From positions 1 to 64,000 of the forward strand of contig NZ_LGAK01000010.1 in NCBI RefSeq assembly GCF_001292705.1: 64,000 bases of DNA, written 5' to 3'. This document shows positions 27,157-37,013 of this stretch, piece by piece; position 1 is the stretch's first letter, and each line of letters starts with the position of its first letter. Below the pieces are notes generated by a model. That model saw nothing but the letters and a program-made list of their open reading frames with translations, had not been told where the DNA came from and searched no databases. Source of the DNA: Marinagarivorans algicola (GTDB lineage: Bacteria; Pseudomonadota; Gammaproteobacteria; Pseudomonadales; Cellvibrionaceae). The position numbers were made by a program, and so were the translations under genes.

Positions 27157-27892
27157 TCAACCTTCACAAACAACAAAGTGAACACGCCCGTGGGGCGCAA
27201 TATAAAAGAGATAAGGCTCGCGTTAAGCCATATACGAAAGCTTAACAATATTATTTTATGACGGATGGCCAGTGAGCCACACATACCAAACGCACTGCCG
27301 CGATTAAATATTTCATCACAAAAGGACAAGAGTCATTCAAAATTTAAACAAACCAAAACCTATCAACGCTACCCAAGATCAATGTGGCTGCTGATCGTCT
27401 TTATTACGTTTATACGATCGATAGCCATACAGCATTACGGGAAGGCGTATTGAGTGAAAACTCATACCTGCATTAACTAAGAACATTCAAAAAGAATATA
27501 CGGGGCACGAAACGCGCACTAACACTCACAAAAGACGAGTACCTAAAAGAGTCGCAAACAACCTCAAACTCCACACCGCGATACTACCTGATCTTAAAAT
27601 AAATTACATACCCTAAATTAGCAGAAACTCTCAATTTTTCCTTATTTATGTGATCAAACAAGCCAAAAGATAGATATATTGACATCATTGGTATATACGA
27701 TACAGACATTTAACATCATAGCGCCTTTTACTGCATATCGCTGTAGATCAATAATACCCATCATACCACCCCAGAGTTACAACGCACTCGCATTATGATG
27801 GATACGATATTATGGCCCTGACAACTGCGCCAAATACTGATTATTAGGCACGTAAAAACGCGAAGACTCCACCCGGCATAAAGAGCACTTTC
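27157..27892. other. Intergenic region, 736 bases
   Basis: Between the divergent cold-shock gene and the LysR-type gene. It includes the cold-shock 5' leader. A TTGACA at about 27678 could belong to a promoter but lacks a good -10. A 62-codon plus-strand frame at 27265-27453 has no ribosome site or recognisable product. I see no repeat, tRNA or terminator. Confidence 0.5.
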
Positions 27893-28780
27893 ATGAAAAT
27901 CACCTTAGAGCAGTGGCACATTTTTAAAACCATCGTTGATGAAGGCAGTTTTGCCTCGGCAGCACAGGTTATGAATAAAAGCCAATCGGGGATTAGCTAT
28001 GCCATGACGCAAATGGCCGAGCAACTGCCTACTCCCGTTTTTGAACAGCAAGGTCGTAAAGCCTCACTCACGCCCGCTGGCCACACTTTATACCGCCATG
28101 CTGACGCCCTTTTAAAACAAGCACACTGCATGGAGGTACTGGCTAAGGATTTAGCGCAAGGCATAGAAAGCCATATTGCCATTGTTGCCGATGCTCTCAC
28201 GCCTCGCGCCCCATTATTACAAGGCTTACGGGCCTTTTCACACGAGTGTCCTCGCACGCGCGTTAAAGTTATCGAAGCAACCTTATCAGGAACCGATGAA
28301 GCACTACTTACAGGGCAGGTACAAATGGGCATCATGGCAAGAGTACCGCCAGGATTTATTGGCGATGAGTTAACCACCGTCAAAATGATTCCTGTTGCCG
28401 CTGCCAACCACACACTGGCCCAACTCAGCGCCAAAGGCCCTCTCAGCGAAACTGCCCTTAAAGGTGAGCGCCAAATTGTGATTAGCGATAGCGGCACAAA
28501 GCGCGAGCAAAATGTGGGTTGGCTCGGGGCTGAGCAGCGCTGGACTTTTAGCCACTTTGCCACCAGCACTAACGCCGTGCAGGCCGGTTTAGGGTTTTCT
28601 TTTTTGCCCGAGCATTTAATTATCGAACAACTGGCCGATAACTCGCTAGTGCAACTTAATTTGCAAGCCGGCGGTATACGCTCAATACCTTTGTACTTGG
28701 TGCAAGCGGCGCCAGATTATGCTGGCCCAGCTGTAAAGGCCGCTTGCAATGCCTTAACAAAGGCCTTTAAAATCACCTAA
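27893..28780 (+). CDS. LysR family transcriptional regulator
   Basis: A 295-residue LysR-type regulator: N-terminal winged helix-turn-helix (residues about 3-60, TIVDEGSFASAAQVMNKSQSGISYAM), linker helix and a periplasmic-binding-protein-like effector domain (about 90-290). Unusually it begins the HTH region with LEQWHIFKTIVDEGSF, a subgroup seen in marine gammaproteobacteria. No adjacent divergent gene suggests an obvious target; the S41 peptidase gene follows after 26 bases in the same direction. Confidence 0.88.
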   Translation: MKITLEQWHIFKTIVDEGSFASAAQVMNKSQSGISYAMTQMAEQLPTPVFEQQGRKASLTPAGHTLYRHADALLKQAHCMEVLAKDLAQGIESHIAIVADALTPRAPLLQGLRAFSHECPRTRVKVIEATLSGTDEALLTGQVQMGIMARVPPGFIGDELTTVKMIPVAAANHTLAQLSAKGPLSETALKGERQIVISDSGTKREQNVGWLGAEQRWTFSHFATSTNAVQAGLGFSFLPEHLIIEQLADNSLVQLNLQAGGIRSIPLYLVQAAPDYAGPAVKAACNALTKAFKIT

Positions 28781-28806
28781 TACTAAATATATAAGTGCTA
28801 ATAAAG

Positions 28807-30498
28807 ATGATAATTCTAAATACCTATAAAAGACTGGGCGCAGGACTTGCCATAACAGCACTCAGCACGCTTTTACAGGCCTGTAGCAGCGGCGGCGGTT
28901 CAGATAAAAGCTTTGGCGGCGACATAACGAGCCCAGGCGGCGGCGCAACCAACCCCAGCACACCCACACCGCAAAATCCTTCTGGCTCGGGAAGTACCGG
29001 TTCGTCATCATCCGATAGTGCATGGTCTAAAGGCGTGTACCAGCCTCAAGCTTATTACGCCAACCTTTGTCAAAACCCACGCACAGGTACCAACCCGATC
29101 ACGCAAGAAAAGTATCCCGACAAGCAAGGCTCGATAGCACTAGAGAACCATTTTTTGCGCTCGTGGAGCCACCAAAATTATTTTTGGTACGAAGAATTAC
29201 CCGATCTCGACCCTAACGACTACACCGAAACCAGCGCTTATTTTAAGCTTTTAAAAACCAATGAAAAAACGCCCGGCAACAGGCCTAAAGACCGCTTTCA
29301 CTTTGCCCAAGATGAACTCGTTGGTGACAAGCTATCAGAAACCGGTCAGCGTGGTAGCCATGGTATTAATTGGAAAATTGATGCCAACGAGGAGCTCAAA
29401 CGCAATTATATTTATGTCACCTACATTGAACCCAACTCCCCCGCTGTCGCCGCAGGTGTTACGCGCGGCATGGAGCTCACGCACATCAACACGATTAAAG
29501 TTGAAAACATCACCGAAGCACAGACCTCCGAGGTGAACGAGGCCTTGTTTTCGCCTGTGCTCGGTAAAACTTATACCTTCACATTAAAAGACCTTAACGG
29601 CGTTACAACCAACAAGCAAATTAAGCCCGAAGACATTGATATATCAGCTGTTTATAACCGCTCGGTCATCGAGACAAGCTCTGGTAAGGTTGGCTACCTT
29701 TCGTTTCATACTTTTAATATCTTTTCAGCCGAAGATCAGCTAAAAGAAGCCTTCGACTTTTTAAATACACAAAATGTCGATGACCTCGTTGTAGACCTGC
29801 GCTACAACGGCGGCGGCTACCTTTTTATTAGCTCGCAGCTCGCTTATTTAGTCGCAGGCGACAGCCAAACCAAAAATGAAGAGTTTGGTAGATTGCAATA
29901 CAATGACAAACGCGACGATGAGACCAAGAGCTATGATTTTACTAGTGTCACCCTAACAGACACTAATAATATACGCCCACTCAACGCTTTGAACCTGAAT
30001 CGTGTTTATGTCCTCACAACAAAAGACACCTGCTCAGCCAGCGAAAGCTTTATGAATGGCTTACGTGGCATTGGTGTTGAAGTGATTCAAATTGGCACAA
30101 CAACCTGCGGCAAACCGCATGGCTTTCAGGGCCAAGCCAATTGCGGTACGCGCTACTTTAGTATCGACTTTGAAATCGTCAACGGGCAAGGCTTTGGGGG
30201 ATATGAAGATGGCTTTACACCCGTCACGAGCAACGGTGACCCCTTAAGCAACCGCATTAATGGCTGTACAGTCGAGGATGACCTCACCTTAGCACTAGGC
30301 GATAAAAACGAAGGCATGCTAAAAACTGCTTTATACCTACGCGAAAACGGTAGCTGCCCAAGGCAAGGCTCTAACTTAAACAACGCGGCCCAACCTTATA
30401 AGCTATCATCACCTGTTAGCACGCCAGCGGGAGGAGCTTTACTGTCTCAACCACCGTCGCATAGCATTCAGCGCTTAGCCCCCTGGGAAACCCGCTAA
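28807..30498 (+). CDS. S41 family peptidase, lipoprotein (paralogue 1)
   Basis: A 563-residue exported lipoprotein: signal with lipobox LLQAC followed by a Gly/Ser/Pro-rich linker, then an S41 (C-terminal-processing-type) peptidase with a PDZ-like segment. GKVGYLSFHTFNIF and VVDLRYNGGGY are S41 core strands; catalytic Ser412 lies in CSASES and Lys436 in CGKPHG. Start ATG 28807 (a GTG at 28795 is also in frame). The stop overlaps the next gene (TAATG). A close paralogue lies at 31241-32785, so tandem duplication is likely. Confidence 0.85.
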   Translation: MIILNTYKRLGAGLAITALSTLLQACSSGGGSDKSFGGDITSPGGGATNPSTPTPQNPSGSGSTGSSSSDSAWSKGVYQPQAYYANLCQNPRTGTNPITQEKYPDKQGSIALENHFLRSWSHQNYFWYEELPDLDPNDYTETSAYFKLLKTNEKTPGNRPKDRFHFAQDELVGDKLSETGQRGSHGINWKIDANEELKRNYIYVTYIEPNSPAVAAGVTRGMELTHINTIKVENITEAQTSEVNEALFSPVLGKTYTFTLKDLNGVTTNKQIKPEDIDISAVYNRSVIETSSGKVGYLSFHTFNIFSAEDQLKEAFDFLNTQNVDDLVVDLRYNGGGYLFISSQLAYLVAGDSQTKNEEFGRLQYNDKRDDETKSYDFTSVTLTDTNNIRPLNALNLNRVYVLTTKDTCSASESFMNGLRGIGVEVIQIGTTTCGKPHGFQGQANCGTRYFSIDFEIVNGQGFGGYEDGFTPVTSNGDPLSNRINGCTVEDDLTLALGDKNEGMLKTALYLRENGSCPRQGSNLNNAAQPYKLSSPVSTPAGGALLSQPPSHSIQRLAPWETR

Positions 30499-30989
30499 TG
30501 CTGCATATTAAAGTACCGTCAAAAAACACCGCCATGCTTGCCGTAGTCGCGGCAATTTTTGGGTGTGCCGCAGGCACTACGATAGGCTGCAGCGCGCCAA
30601 GCACAGCGACTGCGCCTAGCAGTACTAAGCCGCTTGAGGCGACTCATGCAGCGCCATCAGGTACTTACTCCGCTAGACCAAGCGGCTATCAACCCGCAGT
30701 ACTAATAGCATCAGGCGAAAAAGTCCGTGGCGAATTAGTGCGCATTATGGTGCGCATGGCAAAAAAAGATATCCAGCTGCCAAGCGACGCTTTTACTCAA
30801 ACATCGAGCGTGATACTCGGGCACCACACCCCACCATCATTAGGTGCCCCTCAGGGCCTAATGATCGAGCATGTCATGCCCTATCGATTTGAGCTATTAA
30901 CGCATGCTGATCACTGCTACCTTTACTATGCCAACAAGGCTGACCTCAAAAAGCTCTCTGAATCTCAATGCCGCGCCACAACCCAATAA
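30498..30989 (+). CDS. Unknown exported protein between two S41 peptidases
   Basis: A 163-residue protein overlapping the end of the first S41 peptidase gene (TAATG). It has an N-terminal hydrophobic segment with possible lipobox (TIGCS, Cys31) after a long h-region, then a Ser/Thr/Pro-rich stretch and a compact domain with PYRFELLTHADHCYLYY. No family recognised. Translational coupling suggests a partner, inhibitor or substrate of the peptidase. Its stop codon falls in a 15-base tandem repeat. Confidence 0.6.
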   Translation: MLHIKVPSKNTAMLAVVAAIFGCAAGTTIGCSAPSTATAPSSTKPLEATHAAPSGTYSARPSGYQPAVLIASGEKVRGELVRIMVRMAKKDIQLPSDAFTQTSSVILGHHTPPSLGAPQGLMIEHVMPYRFELLTHADHCYLYYANKADLKKLSESQCRATTQ

Positions 30990-31034
30990 GTTATAGTCCA
31001 ATAAGTTATAGCGCGATAAATTATAGTCCAATAG
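30984..31034. repeat. 15-bp tandem repeat
   Basis: CAATAAGTTATAGTC, CAATAAGTTATAGCG and CGATAAATTATAGTC follow one another, with a fourth partial copy. The first copy contains the stop codon of the preceding gene. Confidence 0.8.
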
Positions 31035-31240
31035 TAATTATTCAAAGATACCGACATGGATCAGCAATGACGATATGAGTGAGCCCCTTAAGTCGGGGCT
31101 TATTTACTGGGTATTATTGGCGCAATCTATCTATTGACCCAACGCATGTGAAGCGGCCTGCATCTCACGTAGGTTCATATTCACTCAGCAGCGCCTTCCG
31201 TTACAATCAACACTTACATTTAACCCTAAGGTTTTTAAGG

Positions 31241-32785
31241 ATGCATTTATCGATTTGTTTATGGAATAACACACTCATCGTAATGACTCTGGCTGTCATA
31301 GCTTTGCTGATGAGCGGCTGTGGTGGGTATGATCGTCATGCGACGCCCCCCGAGGTTGATTGGGTGGCCGGTAATTATGAAGCTTTTGGGCTGTACAGTC
31401 ACTTCTGCGAAAACCCGCGCACAGGTGTGCACCCTTATACTCACCAAGCCTTTTTAGATCGCCAAGGCAGTACAGCGCACCAAAATCATTTTTTGCGCTC
31501 GTGGAGCCATGCTAAATACCTTTGGTACAAAGAGCTGCCCGACCTAGACCCTAATAGCTACGATAATTCTGGCGACTACTTTAACAAGCTTAAAACTAAA
31601 GCGTTAACCGCTAACGGTAATATCAAAGACCGCTTTCACTATTCAGAAGATGAGGTCATTGGTGACCAACTCACCTACACCGGTGAGCAGGGCGGGTACG
31701 GCGTTCGCTGGAAGTACGTTAATGGCACGCGATACGTGGCTTGGGTTGAGCCCAACACCCCTGCCAGTCAAGCAGGCATTCAACGAGGCATGTGGTTAAG
31801 CCATGTGGATGGCGTTGCAATTGATAGCGCCTCGGCAGCACAGGCAGAGGTGATTAAAACAGTAGCTGACACACCGCCGTTAGGCACCACAGCCGCATTT
31901 ATGTTTGTTACACAGGCAGGTGATGATTATCCCGCCACGCTCACTGCGCAAAACGTTGCAGTATCGGCCGTCTACAGCCGCAGTATTATTACAACGACGA
32001 CGGGTGATGTTGGCTACCTCGCCTTTAATACGTTTAATACTTACACCGCAGAAGACCAGCTCAAAGAGGCCTTTGATTTTTTTGCTAGTAACACCATTGA
32101 CGACCTAGTGATTGACTTGCGTTATAACCAAGGGGGGTTTGTCTACATTGGCGCACAACTCGGGTTTTTAGTTGCCGGCAACCAAGGCGATGACCAAGCA
32201 GCTTTTACCGTCTTGCAATACAACGATAAACGTAATAACAGCACTAAAACCTATCGCTTTATTAAAAATACCCGCAATGGCAAAAACAGCCCACAACCGT
32301 TAACCAGCGTTAACCTAAACCGTGTTTACGTACTCACTACGGGCAATACCTGCTCAGCCAGTGAAGGGTTTATTAATGGGCTGCGCGGCTTAGGCATAGA
32401 GGTCATACAAATCGGCAGCACAACCTGTGGTAAGCCCCATGGCTTTAATGCCATTAGTAACTGCGGCAGGCGCTATTTTAGTGTTATTTTTGAAACTGTT
32501 AACGCGCAAGGCTTTGGCGATTATACCGATGGTTTTTCGCCGGTTGATGATGGCACTGACAACCCCTTAAATAATAAAATTAATGGCTGCACGGTCGGTG
32601 ATGATTTAACGCGAGCCCTAGGCGATAAAAACGAAGCCATGCTACAAACCGCTTTATTTCATCGCGCTAATAACCAATGCCCCCCAACAGCAGCGAGTTA
32701 TATTCAGTCAATACATCATCAGCCGTTGCACGTTGAGGGTCGCCTAATTGCACCTTTATCGAGCACCGTCATGCGCGATGAATAA
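31241..32785 (+). CDS. S41 family peptidase, lipoprotein (paralogue 2)
   Basis: A 514-residue paralogue of the peptidase at 28807-30498, highly similar through the whole mature domain (for example FLRSWSHAKYLWYKELPDLDP and the LRYNQGGF core). Lipobox LMSGC gives a lipidated Cys around residue 26. Catalytic Ser374 in CSASE and Lys398 in CGKPHG are conserved. The ATG at 31241 is used since TAAGG lies 9 bases upstream and the signal peptide then has normal length; the frame is open from 31079. It lacks the long Gly/Ser linker of paralogue 1. Confidence 0.85.
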   Translation: MHLSICLWNNTLIVMTLAVIALLMSGCGGYDRHATPPEVDWVAGNYEAFGLYSHFCENPRTGVHPYTHQAFLDRQGSTAHQNHFLRSWSHAKYLWYKELPDLDPNSYDNSGDYFNKLKTKALTANGNIKDRFHYSEDEVIGDQLTYTGEQGGYGVRWKYVNGTRYVAWVEPNTPASQAGIQRGMWLSHVDGVAIDSASAAQAEVIKTVADTPPLGTTAAFMFVTQAGDDYPATLTAQNVAVSAVYSRSIITTTTGDVGYLAFNTFNTYTAEDQLKEAFDFFASNTIDDLVIDLRYNQGGFVYIGAQLGFLVAGNQGDDQAAFTVLQYNDKRNNSTKTYRFIKNTRNGKNSPQPLTSVNLNRVYVLTTGNTCSASEGFINGLRGLGIEVIQIGSTTCGKPHGFNAISNCGRRYFSVIFETVNAQGFGDYTDGFSPVDDGTDNPLNNKINGCTVGDDLTRALGDKNEAMLQTALFHRANNQCPPTAASYIQSIHHQPLHVEGRLIAPLSSTVMRDE

Positions 32786-32807
32786 ACTACCACTATTAAA
32801 ATAAACC

Positions 32808-32837
32808 AAAAAGCGCACTGACAACCGTGTGCTTTTT
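32808..32837. terminator. Bidirectional terminator
   Basis: An 11-bp stem AAAAAGCGCAC/GTGTGCTTTTT (one G-U pair) lies between the convergent S41 peptidase and DUF4136 genes. Confidence 0.7.
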
Positions 32838-32941
32838 GATCGATCGCTCTTCAAAGTTGCGCCCGTTAATCTTAACAACAAAACGACAGCAACAGTTGTT
32901 AGCTATAACAAGGCCAGTCAAAAATCACAAGCCACGGCTCC

Positions 32942-33571
32942 CTATAAAGCAGGTTTCGCAAGCGTGGGACCTGCCACGGGGTACTGAATAAAAATTTGCT
33001 GAACCACACTAAAAATGTCATTGCGCAATTGATTTTCTTTAGGCTCTTTAAGCTTACCGATGGCCACACCCTCCCAAATTAATTGCTTTTGCGCGGCGTC
33101 AACCACATCAATATTCAACGTGCCTTCGGTGTATTGGCTGACGCGTGTTTCGGTACCATATCCCATACCATAGCTGTAGCCGCCACGAAAGTTATAGTAA
33201 CCACTAAGCGGAGTAGGCGATGTGGTTGAGGTGACCTTCTCTTTGGTACTGACATTAAAATTAATCAGTAAATCAGCATTTTGAGCCTCTGTTAAACCTC
33301 GGCTATTGAGTTCTTTACGAATGGCATTATGTAAATATTTATTCGTTAAAGTGCGATAGCCTTGCTCTCCTTTAGGAGCTAGCTCATCGACAAATGCATA
33401 GGTTTTATAATCATTAAAATTAATACCCTGCTCATACACAGCGTGTATTCTGGGCCCTGTCGCGCACCCTACTAAAATACACGCACCCACCAACAACACA
33501 CTCACCACAGCAACTTTAGCGGCTACTGCTTTCACAGTTTTATTCGTTATTTGCTTAATACTTATCAACAT
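32942..33571 (-). CDS. DUF4136 domain lipoprotein
   Basis: A 209-residue exported protein with signal peptide and lipobox LVGC (about residue 35), then a DUF4136 domain: FNDYKTYAFVDE near the start, LHNAIRKELNSRGLTEAQNADLLINF in the middle and LIWEGVAIGKL near the end. A Gly/Tyr-rich loop (GYYNFRGGYSYGMGYG) is typical. DUF4136 proteins are envelope lipoproteins of unknown function. Confidence 0.85.
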   Translation of the reverse strand: MLISIKQITNKTVKAVAAKVAVVSVLLVGACILVGCATGPRIHAVYEQGINFNDYKTYAFVDELAPKGEQGYRTLTNKYLHNAIRKELNSRGLTEAQNADLLINFNVSTKEKVTSTTSPTPLSGYYNFRGGYSYGMGYGTETRVSQYTEGTLNIDVVDAAQKQLIWEGVAIGKLKEPKENQLRNDIFSVVQQIFIQYPVAGPTLAKPAL

Positions 33572-33959
33572 AATCTACTCCGTACGTCATTCAAAATTAG
33601 AGTGGGCATTCACCACTATTATATTCATTGATTCTAACTGGATTGCAAAACTTTACCACTGGCGCTATTACTCACGCAATTCATGAGATAACGCCCAAAA
33701 AACCCTACCAATGACACACAAAGCAGCTAAGCTAAGCACTCAGCCTAGGTCATTGATAATTGTTACTTTTATAGCCATAGTTCACTATGGTAATAGCTCA
33801 CTAGGTAATAGTTCACTAAGTAATAGCTAAACTGGGCTGACAGCTTATTGCCAGCATTAAGCCTTGAACCCTGCACGGCAGCAATACCCTTAAATGACTG
33901 TTTATAATGAAGTACCAATATTGTAAAACCTAGCCCCCTAAGCAATTGAAGGAACCACG
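33572..33959. other. Intergenic region with 15-bp tandem repeat
   Basis: Between divergent DUF4136 and thiD genes. At 33774-33833 a 15-base unit is repeated (GGTAATAGCTCACTA, GGTAATAGTTCACTA, AGTAATAGCTAAACT, with a partial copy before). No TPP riboswitch-like structure is seen before thiD. Confidence 0.65.
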
Positions 33960-34757
33960 ATGGAAGCTACGCCACCTGTCATATTGTGCTTTGCGCCGCT
34001 AGATCCTGCCGGCCGCGCCGGTATTCAGGCTATTGCCGAAGTCGTCGCCAGCCTTGGCGGCCACTGCGCAAGCATAGCAACCGCATTGTGCGCCGATAGC
34101 AGCACTCAGCCAACTATCATCGCAGTAGAGAGCAACCTATTAATTCAGCAGGCCCGCTCAGTATTAGAAGACATGCCTATTGCCGCCATTTATGTAGGCT
34201 ATGCCGGCTCGGTGACTAACCTTGAGGCTATACACTCTATACTACAAGACTACCCCGATATTCCTGTTGTCTTAAACACACTATTGCATTTATGGTCCAA
34301 CGATTCTCAAGTTCAGAGCAATTACCCTAACGCCTGCGCAGAACTGCTTATTCCACAATGTAAGCTCCTCATTTGTAATGATGCCGATACGGCACCTTTA
34401 ACCTCTAATGCACCTGTCAGCGAAGAGTATATTCATCGCCTTTTCGCCAACAATTGTGAAAACTTACTTACCTACCAATGCACGCCATCTGTACGTCGAT
34501 TTGACTACACCTTGTACAATGAAGACACCATATTGATGACTTATCCATGGCAAGCTGACGGCTGCCAACCACAATCTTCCGCCATTGAGGATATCCTTGG
34601 TGCCGCTATCACAACCTATGTTGCACACGACAGCTCAATAGCCACTGCGACCCAAGAAGGGTTAAAATTCACAAGTCAGGCCGCGACAAACGCTAGACGT
34701 ATTGGCTTTGACAGCCCAATTCCTAATCGTTTATTTTGGGCAAAAAATAATGCTTAA
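33960..34757 (+). CDS. thiD: ThiD-like protein lacking catalytic motif
   Basis: By context and overall pattern this is the HMP/HMP-P kinase of thiamine synthesis (265 residues), placed before thiE and hemL as in Pseudomonas. The substrate loop PLDPAGRAGIQA replaces the usual DPSGGAGIQAD, and the GTGC or GSGC anion-hole loop with catalytic Cys that precedes the last helix is absent; the corresponding stretch reads CQPQSSAIEDILGAAI. The usual NxxEA motif is NDADTA. The C-terminal GFDSPIPNRLFW fits the family. The fold is therefore probably ThiD but the kinase activity is doubtful. Confidence 0.7.
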   Translation: MEATPPVILCFAPLDPAGRAGIQAIAEVVASLGGHCASIATALCADSSTQPTIIAVESNLLIQQARSVLEDMPIAAIYVGYAGSVTNLEAIHSILQDYPDIPVVLNTLLHLWSNDSQVQSNYPNACAELLIPQCKLLICNDADTAPLTSNAPVSEEYIHRLFANNCENLLTYQCTPSVRRFDYTLYNEDTILMTYPWQADGCQPQSSAIEDILGAAITTYVAHDSSIATATQEGLKFTSQAATNARRIGFDSPIPNRLFWAKNNA

Positions 34758-34844
34758 ATAGCCTTAACTCCCCCTCAAGAGTTGTTTTCAGCCAAAAGCA
34801 CCTCAATTGAGTTAACTCACTTTTTACTGCCGAACCGCTCAATC

Positions 34845-35450
34845 ATGCTTTACGCCATTACCGATAGTACGCTTATGCCCGGTGAGCTTATGCTCACCAA
34901 AGCTCAAGCCGCATTACAAGGCGGCTGTCAGTGGCTGCAATACCGCGACAAATCCACTAATCAACCACTGCGCCTCACACAAGCATGCGCCCTAAAAAGC
35001 TTATGCGAACAATATAATGCCAAACTCATTATTAACGATGATCTACAGCTCGCTATAGCGAGCCAAGCCCACGGCTTACACTTAGGCCAAGGCGATGGTA
35101 GCGTACAACAAGCCCGTCAGTGCTTGGGGGCTCACGCTACAATTGGCGTGACTTGCCACGACCAGCTAAGCCTAGCTAATACTGCTATACGCGACGGTGC
35201 AAGCTACGTCGCCTTTGGGCGCTTTTTTAACTCAGCCACTAAGCCCGATGCCAAGGCGGCGCCACTCACTTTGCTAAACCAAGCGCGCCATCTTAACGTA
35301 CCGGTTATTGCCATCGGCGGTATCACGCCCGACAATAGCCGACGTGTTATACAAGCTGGTGCCTCAGCAATTGCTGTGTGTCACAGTTTATTTGCTTGCG
35401 ACAATGTCAAAAACCGCGCGCGGGACTTTTGTCGAGCGATCAGCACATAA
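34845..35450 (+). CDS. thiE: Thiamine-phosphate synthase
   Basis: Couples HMP pyrophosphate with thiazole phosphate to give thiamine phosphate. About 201 residues, TIM barrel. Motifs: LYAITD, GCQWLQYRDK, INDDLQLA, HLGQGDGS, a GVTCH and FGRFF segment and IGGITPDNSR. The ATG at 34845 gives the usual short N-terminus; an in-frame TTG at 34782 would add 21 residues. No clear ribosome site for the ATG, so the start is uncertain. Confidence 0.88.
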   Translation: MLYAITDSTLMPGELMLTKAQAALQGGCQWLQYRDKSTNQPLRLTQACALKSLCEQYNAKLIINDDLQLAIASQAHGLHLGQGDGSVQQARQCLGAHATIGVTCHDQLSLANTAIRDGASYVAFGRFFNSATKPDAKAAPLTLLNQARHLNVPVIAIGGITPDNSRRVIQAGASAIAVCHSLFACDNVKNRARDFCRAIST

Positions 35451-35504
35451 TAGCCTGCTATTCACGCAACTTTTCATTCCACTCCCAATAATAAGTCTGT
35501 ATTT

Positions 35505-36779
35505 ATGAGCCAATTATTCGATCAAGCCAAAGCCGTTATACCTGGCGGCGTTAACTCGCCTGTACGTGCCTTTAAAGCCGTAGGTGGCGACCCTATTTTT
35601 ATTGAGCGCGCACAAGGCGCTTATTTATTTGATGCCGATGGCAAGCGCTATATCGACTACGTATTAAGCTGGGGCCCCATGATTGCAGGCCACAATCATC
35701 CCGACGTCTTAAATGCCGTTATCGAAAAAGCCAAGCTCGGCCTTAGCTTTGGCGCACCGACACAAATAGAAACCACCCTAGCCGAAGAGGTGATTAAGCT
35801 TGTTCCTAGCCTAGAAAAAGTACGCTTTGTGAGCTCCGGTACCGAAGCCACCATGAGCGCTATTCGACTAGCGCGCGGCTTTACTGGGCGCGATAAAATC
35901 GTGAAGTTTGAAGGCTGCTATCACGGCCACTCAGACTCACTGCTAGTTAAGGCTGGGTCTGGCGCGCTTACTTTTGGCGTTCCTAGCTCACCGGGTGTGC
36001 CTGCCAGTATTGCTGACCACACTATAACGTTAAGCTACAACAATTCAGAGCAAGTGCGCCAAGCCTTCGAAGAAGCCGGCACCGATATTTCGTGCATCAT
36101 TGTCGAGCCGGTAGCAGGTAATATGAACTGCATACCGCCAGAGCCAGGCTTTTTAGAAACCCTACGCGAGGTGTGTACCGAATATGGCGCTGTCCTTATT
36201 TTTGATGAAGTCATGACAGGCTTTAGATTTGGTACCGGGGGCGTGCAGGGCTTTACCGGCATTACGCCCGACCTCACTTGCTTAGGTAAAGTCATTGGTG
36301 GCGGCATGCCTGTGGGTGCCTTTGGCGGTAAAGCCGAAATTATGGATTACATTGCCCCCCTTGGCCCCGTTTACCAAGCCGGTACCTTATCGGGCAACCC
36401 TGTATCGATGGCCGCGGGCCTTGCTATGATGCAGCTAGTACAGCAAGAAGGGTTTTATGAGCAATTATTTGCAAAAACCAAAAAAATTGCTGAAGGTATG
36501 CAAGCGATAGCTGATGAAGCAGGCATTCCTTTCACCGTTAATTATATCGGTAGCATGTGGGGCGGTTTTTTTACTAGTGAGAAAAAGGTCTCTAACTATG
36601 CGCAAGTGATGGCCTGTGATAATGACCGTTTTAATAAATTCTTCCACGGCATGCTCGAAGGCGGCGTAAACTTAGCTCCAGCCTCTTACGAAGCCGCCTT
36701 TATGAGTACCGCCCACACCGATGCTGATATTGAAGAAACCTTAGAGATTGCTCGTCAAGTATTTGCAACGCTTAAATAG
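35505..36779 (+). CDS. hemL: Glutamate-1-semialdehyde 2,1-aminomutase
   Basis: PLP/PMP enzyme forming 5-aminolevulinate for heme and tetrapyrrole synthesis, 424 residues, full length. [60 protein letters not shown] and the PLP-lysine region [20 protein letters not shown] are clear. It follows thiE after 54 bases, the order seen in Pseudomonas. Confidence 0.96.
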   Translation: MSQLFDQAKAVIPGGVNSPVRAFKAVGGDPIFIERAQGAYLFDADGKRYIDYVLSWGPMIAGHNHPDVLNAVIEKAKLGLSFGAPTQIETTLAEEVIKLVPSLEKVRFVSSGTEATMSAIRLARGFTGRDKIVKFEGCYHGHSDSLLVKAGSGALTFGVPSSPGVPASIADHTITLSYNNSEQVRQAFEEAGTDISCIIVEPVAGNMNCIPPEPGFLETLREVCTEYGAVLIFDEVMTGFRFGTGGVQGFTGITPDLTCLGKVIGGGMPVGAFGGKAEIMDYIAPLGPVYQAGTLSGNPVSMAAGLAMMQLVQQEGFYEQLFAKTKKIAEGMQAIADEAGIPFTVNYIGSMWGGFFTSEKKVSNYAQVMACDNDRFNKFFHGMLEGGVNLAPASYEAAFMSTAHTDADIEETLEIARQVFATLK

Positions 36780-36870
36780 TCCATCAGTACATACCACTCT
36801 TTAAGTATACTGGCGGAGCGCTATATAAGCCAAGGCGAATAATGTAGTGCATTCACCCTCAAGCCCACTC

Positions 36871-36901
36871 AAAAAAAGCCCGCTCTATGCGGGCTTTTTT
36901 G
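36871..36901. terminator. Rho-independent terminator after hemL
   Basis: A 7-bp stem AGCCCGC/GCGGGCT with a short loop, A7 on the left and T6 on the right. Confidence 0.9.
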
Positions 36902-37013
36902 TCTCTATTCAAAACAATGTCATTGCGCCTTGCCTCTCACCGCCCGCATATCCATGTTGCGCCAAGCGTAATTGCTCAGCTAGCTCAATAGTGACTCATC
37001 AACTAAGCTACAC

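Noticed and set aside
27265-27453. 62-codon ORF before the LysR gene
   Set aside because: No ribosome site, atypical composition and no recognisable product; treated as intergenic.
28795-28807. GTG start of the first S41 peptidase
   Set aside because: It is in frame but gives no better ribosome site and lengthens the signal peptide; ATG at 28807 is preferred, with low certainty.
33850-33960. TPP riboswitch before thiD
   Set aside because: I looked for the conserved CUGAGA and related THI-box sequences before thiD and found none; no suitable fold is visible.
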